This document shows, piece after piece, positions 48,526-57,200 of a stretch of 64,000 bases of DNA. The stretch lies in assembly GCF_003590835.1 (NCBI RefSeq), contig NZ_QYUQ01000002.1, positions 1,922,001 through 1,986,000 of the forward strand, given 5' to 3'. The DNA comes from Noviherbaspirillum sedimenti. GTDB taxonomy: Bacteria > Pseudomonadota > Gammaproteobacteria > Burkholderiales > Burkholderiaceae_D. Positions within the stretch are counted from its first letter, which is position 1; each line of letters opens with the position of its first letter. The position numbers were made by a program, and so were the translations under genes. The notes under the pieces were generated by a model. That model did no database searches, had not been told where the DNA came from, and worked only from the letters and a program-made list of their open reading frames with translations.

Positions 48526-49791
48526 CTAGAGGTTATTTTCCGAGATGATTTTCCAATGACCGCTTTCCTTCTCCCAATACTGGCGCTTGCGCACGGAATT
48601 GCGGGTTTTACCGATGGCCGATTCCTGGGTAAAGGTAGCAACGATCAGATCATCGCGCCCGGGATACAGAAAGTAGGTCGCATCCTTGATTTGCATTGAG
48701 ATATTTTTCACGCCCTTGAGGATTTTTTGATACTTGCCACTCAGGGTCTGCAGGCTTTCGCCCCGTTCCGACTTGTACTGACGGGAATAATTGGACATCA
48801 CCCGCGCCGCATCACGGCTTTCCACATCGCGGCGCCATTCGGCGACCAGACGGTTGGCGAGATTGCGCTCGCTTTCCCACTTGGGCCGGCTGACGAATTC
48901 CACGCGATCGGCAATCACGACCGGTGTCTTGCCGGCTTCGACGGATTGATAGAGTTGATTCAAGTCGGCATTGGTCAATACCACGCAACCGTCGGAAGAG
49001 AGCGGCGGCCGGCTGTAACTGTCGCTGGGTACCCCGTGCAGCCAGATGCCGGACCCGCTACGGCCGTTCAGCTTGTCCCACTCGTTCGGGTAATTGATCG
49101 GCAAGGCACCAGTGCCATAGAAATCGGGCAGCTTGGCGCCCGGCACCCGTTGCGTGATGTAGTACACACCGATGGGAGTGCGCTGGTCGCCTTCCTTGAG
49201 CTTGTTGATGCCGAGTTTGCCCTGGCTGATGTAATAGTCCGTGTTGAATTTCAAGCGACCGCGCTGGTTGTCATAGACATACAGGCGCGAACGCCTGGCG
49301 TCGACCACCAGCACCTGCTTCTGGTCATCGCGCAATTGCAGGACCGGCCGCGGCAACAAGTTGTTGTCGGGCTTTTCCTTCAGCCACTTCAGGCGTGCCC
49401 TTGCCTCGTCGCGCAAACTCTTGAGCTTGTCCTCGGGCGCATTCGGTGCGGCGCCCAGGGTGGAAATCGGCCTGGTGTGCAATTGCAGCAGGTCACCGCG
49501 AATCAACTGGCCAAGACGGAAGGTCGGATAGGCTTCAACCAGGGCGTCGGCCTTGGCCTGCGCCTGGCGCAGGCGATTGGCGCCCAGGTCCTTGTACACC
49601 TCGAGCAGCAGTGCCTCCGGGTCTGGCTTTGCCTTGCCGGCAGAGGCAACTTGCGCCGGCCTGGCCTGGGCCAATGCAGGGGCACTCGCCAGCCAATGGC
49701 CGGCGGTAAACAGAAAAGCACAGGATAGGGCCAGCATACGCGCCGGGGTGGCGGCCATTCGTGCCGCCGGTTTCACGCTAAAACACGACAT
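48526..49791 (-). CDS. Csd6-like L,D-transpeptidase-fold protein
   Basis: A 421-residue exported protein. The N-terminus has a signal peptide (ending ASAPALA). The YkuD domain (about 145-280) shows the catalytic pattern WLHGVPSDSYSRPPLSSDGC (His then Ser-x-Gly-Cys with the nucleophile Cys). The last 110 residues (LVAEWRRDVESRDAARVMSN to WKIISENNL) form an NTF2/SnoaL-like domain. This combination is that of Helicobacter Csd6, an L,D-fold enzyme acting as a D,L-carboxypeptidase that trims peptidoglycan, and differs from simple cross-linking transpeptidases. The start shares one base with the stop of the upstream TPR gene (TGATG). Confidence 0.88.
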   Translation of the reverse strand: MSCFSVKPAARMAATPARMLALSCAFLFTAGHWLASAPALAQARPAQVASAGKAKPDPEALLLEVYKDLGANRLRQAQAKADALVEAYPTFRLGQLIRGDLLQLHTRPISTLGAAPNAPEDKLKSLRDEARARLKWLKEKPDNNLLPRPVLQLRDDQKQVLVVDARRSRLYVYDNQRGRLKFNTDYYISQGKLGINKLKEGDQRTPIGVYYITQRVPGAKLPDFYGTGALPINYPNEWDKLNGRSGSGIWLHGVPSDSYSRPPLSSDGCVVLTNADLNQLYQSVEAGKTPVVIADRVEFVSRPKWESERNLANRLVAEWRRDVESRDAARVMSNYSRQYKSERGESLQTLSGKYQKILKGVKNISMQIKDATYFLYPGRDDLIVATFTQESAIGKTRNSVRKRQYWEKESGHWKIISENNL

Positions 49792-50813
49792 CAGCTACCC
49801 GCGCGCTCCTGCCGGATCTGCCACTTGCTACCCTGCTTGGTGAAGATCAGGGTCTTGCGGCTGTTGGCCGTCAACTTGTCCGATACATACACCTGGCGGA
49901 ATTTGGCGGTGGCAGTAGTGCCATTGACCGTAACCTGGGGCGATTCGACCTTGACGCTGATTTCTTCCTTGCCGACGATGCGCGCACGCCGTCCATCGGC
50001 CCAGGCAGCGCGCGATTGGCCGCCAGGTGCCTGAAAGTCATTGCTGTAATAGGAAAGATAAGCCTTGACGTCCTGGTTGCTCCACGCCTTGGCCCAGGCG
50101 TTGATCACCTTGAGCACGTCGTCGCGCTCATCGTCACGCGCCGGCTCGGCTTTTGCAGCTGGTTCAGGCTTCGTTGCCGGCTTGGCAAGCGGTTTGTCGA
50201 CCGCAGCGATCTTCGGTTCCGGGGCTGCAAGCACCGGCTTTGCTGGCACGGGCGCTGCAACAGCGACTTGGGTACTGACTGGCACTGGCGCCGGCTTGAC
50301 ATTGCCAACCGCCAGCGTGCGCAGCAAGGTCAGCTTGGACTTGGCGGCGGTATTGCCGGAGTCCAGCTGCAAGGCCTTGTCATATGCCTGGCTGGCCAGC
50401 CTGGCGTGGATATCACCCAGGTTTTCGTACGCGGTGGCATACGCGGGATTGGTGCGGATCGCCATATCCAGGGCCGCGCGCGCCTTGTCATATTGTCCGC
50501 CAGAGGCGTACAGCACGGCCAGGTTGTTGTAAGGCTCAGGCAAATCGGGGAAATCTTCGGTAAGCCTGGTGAAAATGGCAATCGCTTCTGCCGACTTGTT
50601 TTGTTCCGTGAGGATCACGCCTTTCAGGAAGCGCATCTGGGCGTCCTTGGGACGCTGCGCGAGAAACGCATTCGCCTTGCCCAGCGCTTCGGCAAACTGC
50701 CCCCCGCGCATCAGCTTGCCGACATCTGCCGCGTCATCGGCAAAAGCCGGCGCCGCCATCAATGCAGCCACCAGGCCGCCAACCAGCAAGGTCTTGTTGT
50801 ACATGTTTCGCAT
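49791..50813 (-). CDS. TPR protein with C-terminal NTF2-like domain
   Basis: A 340-residue exported protein. After a signal peptide (LLVGGLVAALMAAPAFA) come TPR repeats (about 25-145: FAEALGKANAFLAQRPKDAQ, AEAIAIFTRLTEDFPDLPE, KARAALDMAIRTNPAYATAY), a Pro/Ala/Lys linker (155-220) and a C-terminal NTF2-like domain (about 225-340: VLKVINAWAKAWSNQDVKAY). The same type of domain ends the neighbouring Csd6-like protein, so the two probably work together in the envelope. I chose the ATG at 50813; no clear ribosome site exists for any start and one at 50856 is possible. Translationally coupled to the next gene. Confidence 0.85.
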   Translation of the reverse strand: MRNMYNKTLLVGGLVAALMAAPAFADDAADVGKLMRGGQFAEALGKANAFLAQRPKDAQMRFLKGVILTEQNKSAEAIAIFTRLTEDFPDLPEPYNNLAVLYASGGQYDKARAALDMAIRTNPAYATAYENLGDIHARLASQAYDKALQLDSGNTAAKSKLTLLRTLAVGNVKPAPVPVSTQVAVAAPVPAKPVLAAPEPKIAAVDKPLAKPATKPEPAAKAEPARDDERDDVLKVINAWAKAWSNQDVKAYLSYYSNDFQAPGGQSRAAWADGRRARIVGKEEISVKVESPQVTVNGTTATAKFRQVYVSDKLTANSRKTLIFTKQGSKWQIRQERAGS

Positions 50814-50942
50814 GCTTGAATCGATTGGAGCAGTGGGCAGGAAAGACGGTTTTCTCATTGATCTTGTTTTATAGTATAAATGCCGGGGTTTTGGCATTGT
50901 ATACCGAGTCGCCCGCTTTTTTTCCCATGACAAAGATTCGAC

Positions 50943-50998
50943 TTTAAAATAAAGCCGGAAGATGTTGCACCAAACTGCAGGTACAGCATCTTCCGGCG
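50943..50998 (-). terminator. Terminator after the coiled-coil gene
   Basis: GCCGGAAGATG at 50954-50964 pairs with CATCTTCCGGC at 50987-50997, and on the minus strand TTTATTTTAAAG follows. The loop is long but internal pairing (TGTAC) shortens it. Confidence 0.75.
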
Positions 50999-51016
50999 AT
51001 GGGATGATCGTGCGGA

Positions 51017-54000
51017 TTATTCCTCGCTCTGCCCGCTCGGCGCCTGCGAACCGAGCTGGTAAGACAGGTTCAGTTTCGTTGTCATTGCGGCAGCCGGCAC
51101 GGGCGCGGCAAAGGTCACGGCCGTGTTCGCCGATACCGGCATTGCAGCCGGGCTGGCCGCCTGGTGGCTGGCAGCGGGCAAGCGCCAGGCAAGCGCGCCC
51201 GCCAGGGCTGCCACCAGCACCGCGCCCAGCAATACCGTTACCACCTTTCTGTGCCCGCTGGCGACCGGCTTGGCGGCGACCGTCAACGGCGCCTCGGCCA
51301 GCAGGGTTTCAGCCCGGAAGTGCCAGTCATCGGTTTCATCGCGTTGTTGCGATAGCTTTTCCAGCAATTCACTGACCAGCACATGCGCCTGTGCCTTTTC
51401 CTGCTCGAGCCTGGCTTGCAGCAAGGCAGACCGGGCCTGCGCTTCAGCCTGCTGGCGAGCATCTTCCAGGGCCTTGCGCTCGGTTTCCAGGCGCGATTCT
51501 TCGGCAAGCCTGGCTGTCGTCTCCGCCGCCTGCCGCTGCTGCGCCAGTGCTGCTTGCGCCTGTTCCGCAAGGGCGCGGGCCTCGGCTTGCTCCCGGGCTG
51601 CCTGCTCGGCCTGTAATTTTTCCTGAATGGCCAGCGCCGCCTGCTGTTCCGCTGCGGCGCGCGCGCGTTCGATGCGCGTCAATTCAGCGGCTTGACGCGC
51701 CTGCTGCAGCGCAGCCCGGGCGGCATGACGCTCGTGATCGGCCTTTTCCTTTGCTTGGGCAGCCAGATGTTTGGCGGCGATTGCCTGCGCCTCATAAGCC
51801 TGCTGCACTTCCCGCTCGGCCTCTTCCCTTGCGCGCAGGGCGGCATTTTTCGCTTCGAGCGCCAGCCGCGCCTGCTGCCCGGCCTGTTCGCTGCTGCGCG
51901 TCAAGGCCGCATGTTCCTGGTCAGCCAGGGCACGCGCTTCGGCTTCCTCCATGGCGGCTTGCTCTGCCTGCACTTTTCCCTGCAAGGCCTGCAGCGCGCG
52001 TTGCTCGGCAGCGGCACGCTCGCGCTCGATGCGCGCAAGCTCTGTGGCTTCACGCGCCTGCTGCAATGTCGCCTGAGCGGCCTTGCGCTCCTGCTGGAGC
52101 TTTTCCTTCGTTTGCGCGGTGATATGGCGGGCGGCGGTGGCTTGCGCTTCGCAAGCCTGGCGCACTTCACGTTCAACCTCTTCCCTGCCGCGCAAGGCTT
52201 CAGCCTGCTCAGCCTGCGACTGCGCGCGTGCTTCGGTTTCAGCAAGCGCAGCCTGTTCGGCTGCCAGGCACTGCTGTTCCACCTGTAACAACTGCGCGGT
52301 TTTTTCGGCACGCGCCATCTCGGCGCTCAACCTTTGTTGCAGAGCATTCTGCGCTTCCTGCTCCTGCCTGGCGCACTGGCGCTCGACACTTGCCAGCGCT
52401 ACCGCCTGCTTGGCCTTTTGCATCGCGGCCTGCGCTGCGATCTGCTGCATTTCAGCCTGTTCCTGCGCCTTGGCAAGCGCAATGCGCGCCGCCGCCGTCT
52501 GCGATTCCTCGGCAATTCTGGCGAGCTGCTCGACTTGTTCGCGCTGGCGCAGCAGCGCCAGCTTTTCCTGTTCGGCCTGCATGCGGGCCTGCGACGCGGC
52601 GGTCGCCACCTGTTCAAGCGCGCTTTTTTCCCGCAAGACTTCGACTGCGCGCTGTTCGGCCGCCACGCGTTCCTGTTCGAGACGCGCCAGTTCCGCCGCC
52701 TGCTGCGCTTTTTCCTGCGCTGCCAGTGCTGCGGCACGCTGCAACTCAGCCTGCTCGACGGCCAGCAGGGTCGCTTCCTGTTCTACCGCCACCCGTGTGG
52801 CGGCATGGTGCATGGCCGCGCGTTCCAGTTCGGCGCGCTCGGCAGCCAGTTGCGCAGCGCGCGATTCCTCGGCGGTCGTAGCGTGCGCAGCGGCTGTAGC
52901 CTGCGACTCAAGTTCTGCGCGCTGGCGCGCTGCGGCGATGGCTTGCTGTTCGGCGGCCAGCCGATCGCGCGCCTGGACATCGGCGTAATGCTCGGCTTCG
53001 ACCCGTTCGATGGCAAATGCCTGCAATTCACGCTCGGCCTGGATGCGCGCTTCGGTGGCGTGGCGGATGCGTTCTTCGGCGTCACGGCGCGCCTGTGCGG
53101 TCACCACGCGCATCGCCTCGGCCTGCTCGCGACGCACGGCGGCGTCGCGCAAGTCGAGGTCAGCCTGCAGCCGCAGGTGCAAGGATTCCAGGACCCGGCT
53201 TTCCGCCTCGATGCGCGCCTGGGCTACGGCTTCCTGCTCCTGTTCGGTAGCGGCGCGTGCCCGCGCCTGCTCAACAGCAAGCACTTCGGCGGGAACGCGA
53301 TTCAATGTGGATTCCAGCGCCAATACGTCGGCGCGCTGGAGTTCCTGCGCCCGCTCGAGTATTTCGCTACGGGCCGCCACCAGCATTTCAGCGGTCTGGC
53401 ACGCCTCCTTTTCCTGGCGTTCACGCTCGCGCGCCAGTTCAGCCATGCGCGTTTCGGTGCGCGCGCGCGCCGCGGCAGCAGCCTGGGCGGCATTGGCGGC
53501 GGCGACCCGTTCCGCCACCTGGCGCCGCGCGTGTTCGGTTTCCTGTTCCAGCCTTTGTGCAGCTGCGGCAGCTACCGCACCCAGCTCTGCTTCTGCTGCA
53601 GCCTGTTCGGCGGCGCGTTTACGGGCTTCCTGCTCGGCGCGAACCCGCGCTTCAGTCTGTTGCCTGGCTTGATCGTCGGCTTCGGCGCGGGCGCGCAGTT
53701 CGGCGAGTTCCTGGTGGCCGGCGGCGATTTTCGCTTCACTGGCCATGCGCGCCTGCCGCTCTGCTTCCAGGCGGGAGCGGCTAAGGGCAATCGCTTCTTC
53801 AGCAGCCTTGGTGCGCTGATACGCTTCGGCGCTGGCGGCGGCATCGGCGATCGCACGGTCTTCGGCCAGGGCGCGGGCGCGGGCTTCGGCATACGCGCGG
53901 TTTTCGGCCGCAACCGTGGCTTTCGCCTCCGCTTCGACCCGGGCAATCGCTTCACGAATGGTTTGCAGCGCAATCCCACCCTGCGGGCCGGTGGATTCCA

Positions 54001-54091
54001 AAGCGGCCGCTTGCGATGATGCCGGCTGCTCATCTTCCGCGTATGCCACGCGCAGATTGGGATGCTTGCGCATTGCCTGATTCGTATCCAT
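51017..54091 (-). CDS. Large Ala/Glu/Gln-rich coiled-coil protein with a C-terminal membrane segment
   Basis: A 1024-residue protein of unknown function. Residues about 45-900 are almost continuous heptad-like sequence rich in Ala, Glu, Gln and Arg without Pro, predicting one very long coiled coil. Near the C-terminus lies a single membrane helix (VVTVLLGAVLVAALAGALAW, about 945-970), followed by a short Ala/Pro-rich tail of about 55 residues. Residues about 636-873 contain two clear copies of a 119-residue repeat. No enzyme motif is present. TolA- or KfrA/MCP-like scaffolding are possible analogies. It lies 148 bases downstream of the giant hybrid kinase gene on the same strand and ends at a terminator. 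Confidence 0.8.
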   Translation of the reverse strand: MDTNQAMRKHPNLRVAYAEDEQPASSQAAALESTGPQGGIALQTIREAIARVEAEAKATVAAENRAYAEARARALAEDRAIADAAASAEAYQRTKAAEEAIALSRSRLEAERQARMASEAKIAAGHQELAELRARAEADDQARQQTEARVRAEQEARKRAAEQAAAEAELGAVAAAAAQRLEQETEHARRQVAERVAAANAAQAAAAARARTETRMAELARERERQEKEACQTAEMLVAARSEILERAQELQRADVLALESTLNRVPAEVLAVEQARARAATEQEQEAVAQARIEAESRVLESLHLRLQADLDLRDAAVRREQAEAMRVVTAQARRDAEERIRHATEARIQAERELQAFAIERVEAEHYADVQARDRLAAEQQAIAAARQRAELESQATAAAHATTAEESRAAQLAAERAELERAAMHHAATRVAVEQEATLLAVEQAELQRAAALAAQEKAQQAAELARLEQERVAAEQRAVEVLREKSALEQVATAASQARMQAEQEKLALLRQREQVEQLARIAEESQTAAARIALAKAQEQAEMQQIAAQAAMQKAKQAVALASVERQCARQEQEAQNALQQRLSAEMARAEKTAQLLQVEQQCLAAEQAALAETEARAQSQAEQAEALRGREEVEREVRQACEAQATAARHITAQTKEKLQQERKAAQATLQQAREATELARIERERAAAEQRALQALQGKVQAEQAAMEEAEARALADQEHAALTRSSEQAGQQARLALEAKNAALRAREEAEREVQQAYEAQAIAAKHLAAQAKEKADHERHAARAALQQARQAAELTRIERARAAAEQQAALAIQEKLQAEQAAREQAEARALAEQAQAALAQQRQAAETTARLAEESRLETERKALEDARQQAEAQARSALLQARLEQEKAQAHVLVSELLEKLSQQRDETDDWHFRAETLLAEAPLTVAAKPVASGHRKVVTVLLGAVLVAALAGALAWRLPAASHQAASPAAMPVSANTAVTFAAPVPAAAMTTKLNLSYQLGSQAPSGQSEE
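51472..52185 (-). repeat. Tandem 357-bp (119-residue) repeats in the coiled-coil gene
   Basis: Identical landmarks recur exactly 357 bases apart: CCTCTTCCC at 51820 and 52177, GATGCGCG at 51671 and 52028. In protein terms AEREVQQAYEAQAIAAKHLA and VEREVRQACEAQATAARHIT start the two copies. Fainter copies continue towards the N-terminus. Confidence 0.85.
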
Positions 54092-54239
54092 CGATTACTC
54101 CCGCTTGTTGTGGGTATCCGGCGCGGCGTTAATCTGGGAAAGACGCCGGAATTTCATATTAAGCATTATCAAACGAATACTGGCGAACCAGGCACGGAAT
54201 AAAAGGGGAAATCCGGCTTACTTCGGCGTTATCGCCTTT

Positions 54240-57200
54240 TCAATCCTCGGCCGCCTCGGACAATTCCATCAATACGGCACGCAATCTGTCGATCCGGATA
54301 GGCTTGCTGAGGAAATAATTCATTCCCGCATCCAGGCAAGTCTGGATATCGGAAGCCGCACCTGCAGCGGTCAATGCCACGATCGGCACGCTGGCGCACG
54401 GTGCTTCCATGGCCCGAATCAGGCGCGTGGCCTCCAGACCATCCATTTCCGGCATGTGCATGTCCATCAGGACCACGTCGTAGACCTGGGTGCGAACCGC
54501 CGCTACCGCAGCCAGGCCATCGGCCACCACATGCACTCGATGTCCGGCCTTTTGCAGTAACGAGAACGCCACTTTCTGATTGATTTCATTATCTTCCGCC
54601 ACCAGGATCGTCATGCCGCCAGTCGGTGTTGACAGCACCTCCCTGGCGACCGTCCTTTCATGCGGCGCCACGGAGGATGGCAGCGTCAGCTCGAACCAGA
54701 AATCGCTGCCGACCCCTTCGGTGCTGTCCACGCCGATTTGCCCGCCCTGCATGTCAACGATCTTTTTGCAGATTGACAGGCCGAGGCCGGTGCCGCCAAA
54801 TCGCCGGGTAATCGAATTATCCGCTTGCGAGAAAGACTGGAACAAGCGGCCCTGCGCTGCGGGCGCAATGCCGATGCCAGTGTCGCTCACCGTAAACCGC
54901 AACCGCTCGGGGTGCTCCGGCAACTGCCGGATCCGCAAGGTGATGCTGCCCTGCTCGGTGAATTTCAACGCATTGCCGATCAGATTCAGAAGTACCTGGC
55001 GCAGCCTGGCCACATCGCCTTGTACGAAACGCGGCAGGCTGTCCGGAAAATCCAGCCGCAAGGCGATGACTTTTTCGCGGCTGCGCGCCGACATCAGGTT
55101 GATGACGCTTTCGACGGTTTTAATCAGATCAAAGCTGATGGATTCGAATTCCAGGCTGCCTGCTTCCAGCCTGGAAAAGTCAAGAATTTCATTCAGAATG
55201 GTCAGCAGGGCTTCCGCGGAATATTGCGCTGTTTCCAGGTATTCCTTCTGGCTGGGGTTGGTCGCCTCCATGTTCGCCAGTTGCATCATCCCCAACATGC
55301 CGTTCATCGGCGTGCGGATTTCATGGCTCATGACTGCCAGGAATTCCGACTTGGCACGGTTGGCCGATTCCGCTGCTTCCTTGGCAATCGACAAATCGCG
55401 GGTGCGCTCGGCGATTTTTCGTTCCAGGTCGTGATAAAGACTGGCATTCTCCAGCGAGATGGCGATTTGCGTCGACAGGATTTGCAGCAGTCCGGCGCGC
55501 TCGGGGGTGAACGCATCCACCGCCAGGTTGTTTTCAAGATAAAGGATGCCGACCAGCGCGCCTTGCTTTTGCAAAGGTATGCATAACAACGACCTCGGCC
55601 GGGTTTGCGCGATGTAGGGGTCGTCATTAAAACGGGCGTCAGTACCAGCGTTACCGAGGACCAGCTTGTCGCCGGTACGCTTGACATAGTTGACAACACT
55701 CAGGCTGAGCCGCGCCTGCTCATCCAGCGGCGTGGCCTGCCGGACTTCGATGAGGTCCCCTTCGATACTGGCCTGTAGCTGCAAAGTCCCGTCCTTCAGC
55801 AGCAGCAGCACGCCCTTTTCCGCCCCGGCATTCTCGATCAGGATCCGCATCAGCTTTTCCAGCAGCTTGTCGAGGTGGATTTCGCCAGACAGGGTGTTGG
55901 ATGCCTTGATCACGGTTTCGATGTCCAGGTACTGCTGTGCCGGCGCCAGGGTCAAGGCGGCTTGCGCAGGTCCGGGCGCAGCCACGGCAGCAAGCAGCTC
56001 CGGGTAAGCGCGTTCGAACTGGGCCAGCTTGGCAAGCGCGCCCCATTCCTGGTATCGGGCATGCGCCTCAGCCATGTATATACGCGCATACATCAGCTTG
56101 CCCATGGCCAGGTAAAATCTGGCGGCCAGTTCATTGGCAAGCGCCTCCTCGTTCAGATAACCGTGTTCGTGCGCGCCCTTGATGGCGGCATCGTACCATT
56201 CCGCCGCCTCCCGGGTTTTGCCCTGCACCCGCTTGAGCTCGGCCTGCACCAGCTGCCATTTGTGCAGATAATTCATGGGGGCGTGACTCGCCCACAATTT
56301 CAGCTTTTTCTGCAACTGCCGAATCTGCCGGTACACGGCGTAACGCTGCCTGAAGCCCATTTCGGCATGACAGGCCAGCAGGCACAGCGCATGACAAAAA
56401 TGCCACAACGGGATCGACGGCATGCAGGCTGCAGAGGCGAGGTAGGGCTCGGCGTCCCGGCTATGCTCCAGCGCCCGCGGGAACTGTCCGAATGCATATG
56501 CGCGCATCGCCTCGAACAGGTGCTGGTGGAACAGCGTCAGCCTGGTCGTGCTGGGCGCTTGACTGCCATCCTCCATCTGGTCGGCGCCATCGCCACGCAT
56601 GGCCGAAACGTAGCGAAGAAAAATGGCGAGGGCGTCCGAGGAGGTTTTCTGCCTGAACTGAACTGCCCGCTCCAGGCCGCCTTGCAATTTTTCCGCGAGG
56701 CCGCCCAAAGGACGCCCAACCAGCAATTCAGCGCGCAGCGCCGACACCAGGCTGTAGCACGCATATTCGAATTCGCCGATATCCAGCCCGGCCTGATAAT
56801 TTTCGTACAGCGGCTCAGGCGCCTCCAGCAAGTGTCGCGACCAATGAAAAATCGCCCCGTACGCAAGGAAGCCGACACGCACGCCATGACTATCCTTTTG
56901 CCAGGTCGGCTGGTTTTTCAGATTCGATTCAAGCATCAGGCGGCCAAGCCGGGTCGCGAGCGGTATGGCGCCACCCTGGATCGCCACCATCGCATATCCG
57001 CCGAGCGCCCATGGCAAACCAGGCGAGAAGCGCTCCCGTTGCAGGGCACGCTCGATCTGCTCGAACGTCAGGATCGGAAACAGCGCAGGATTGACAACAT
57101 AGGATGCCGACACCGCCCGGCTCAGGATTTTCTGTTTCAGCAGCTCGATCGCCTCGCTTTCTTCAGGAAAATCCAGCAGGCGTTGATTGTCGAAGCGTCC

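Noticed and set aside
52334..54019. 561-codon open frame opposite the coiled-coil gene
   Set aside because: Phe/Gly/Arg-rich shadow; arises from the repetitive GCx codons of the Ala-rich gene.
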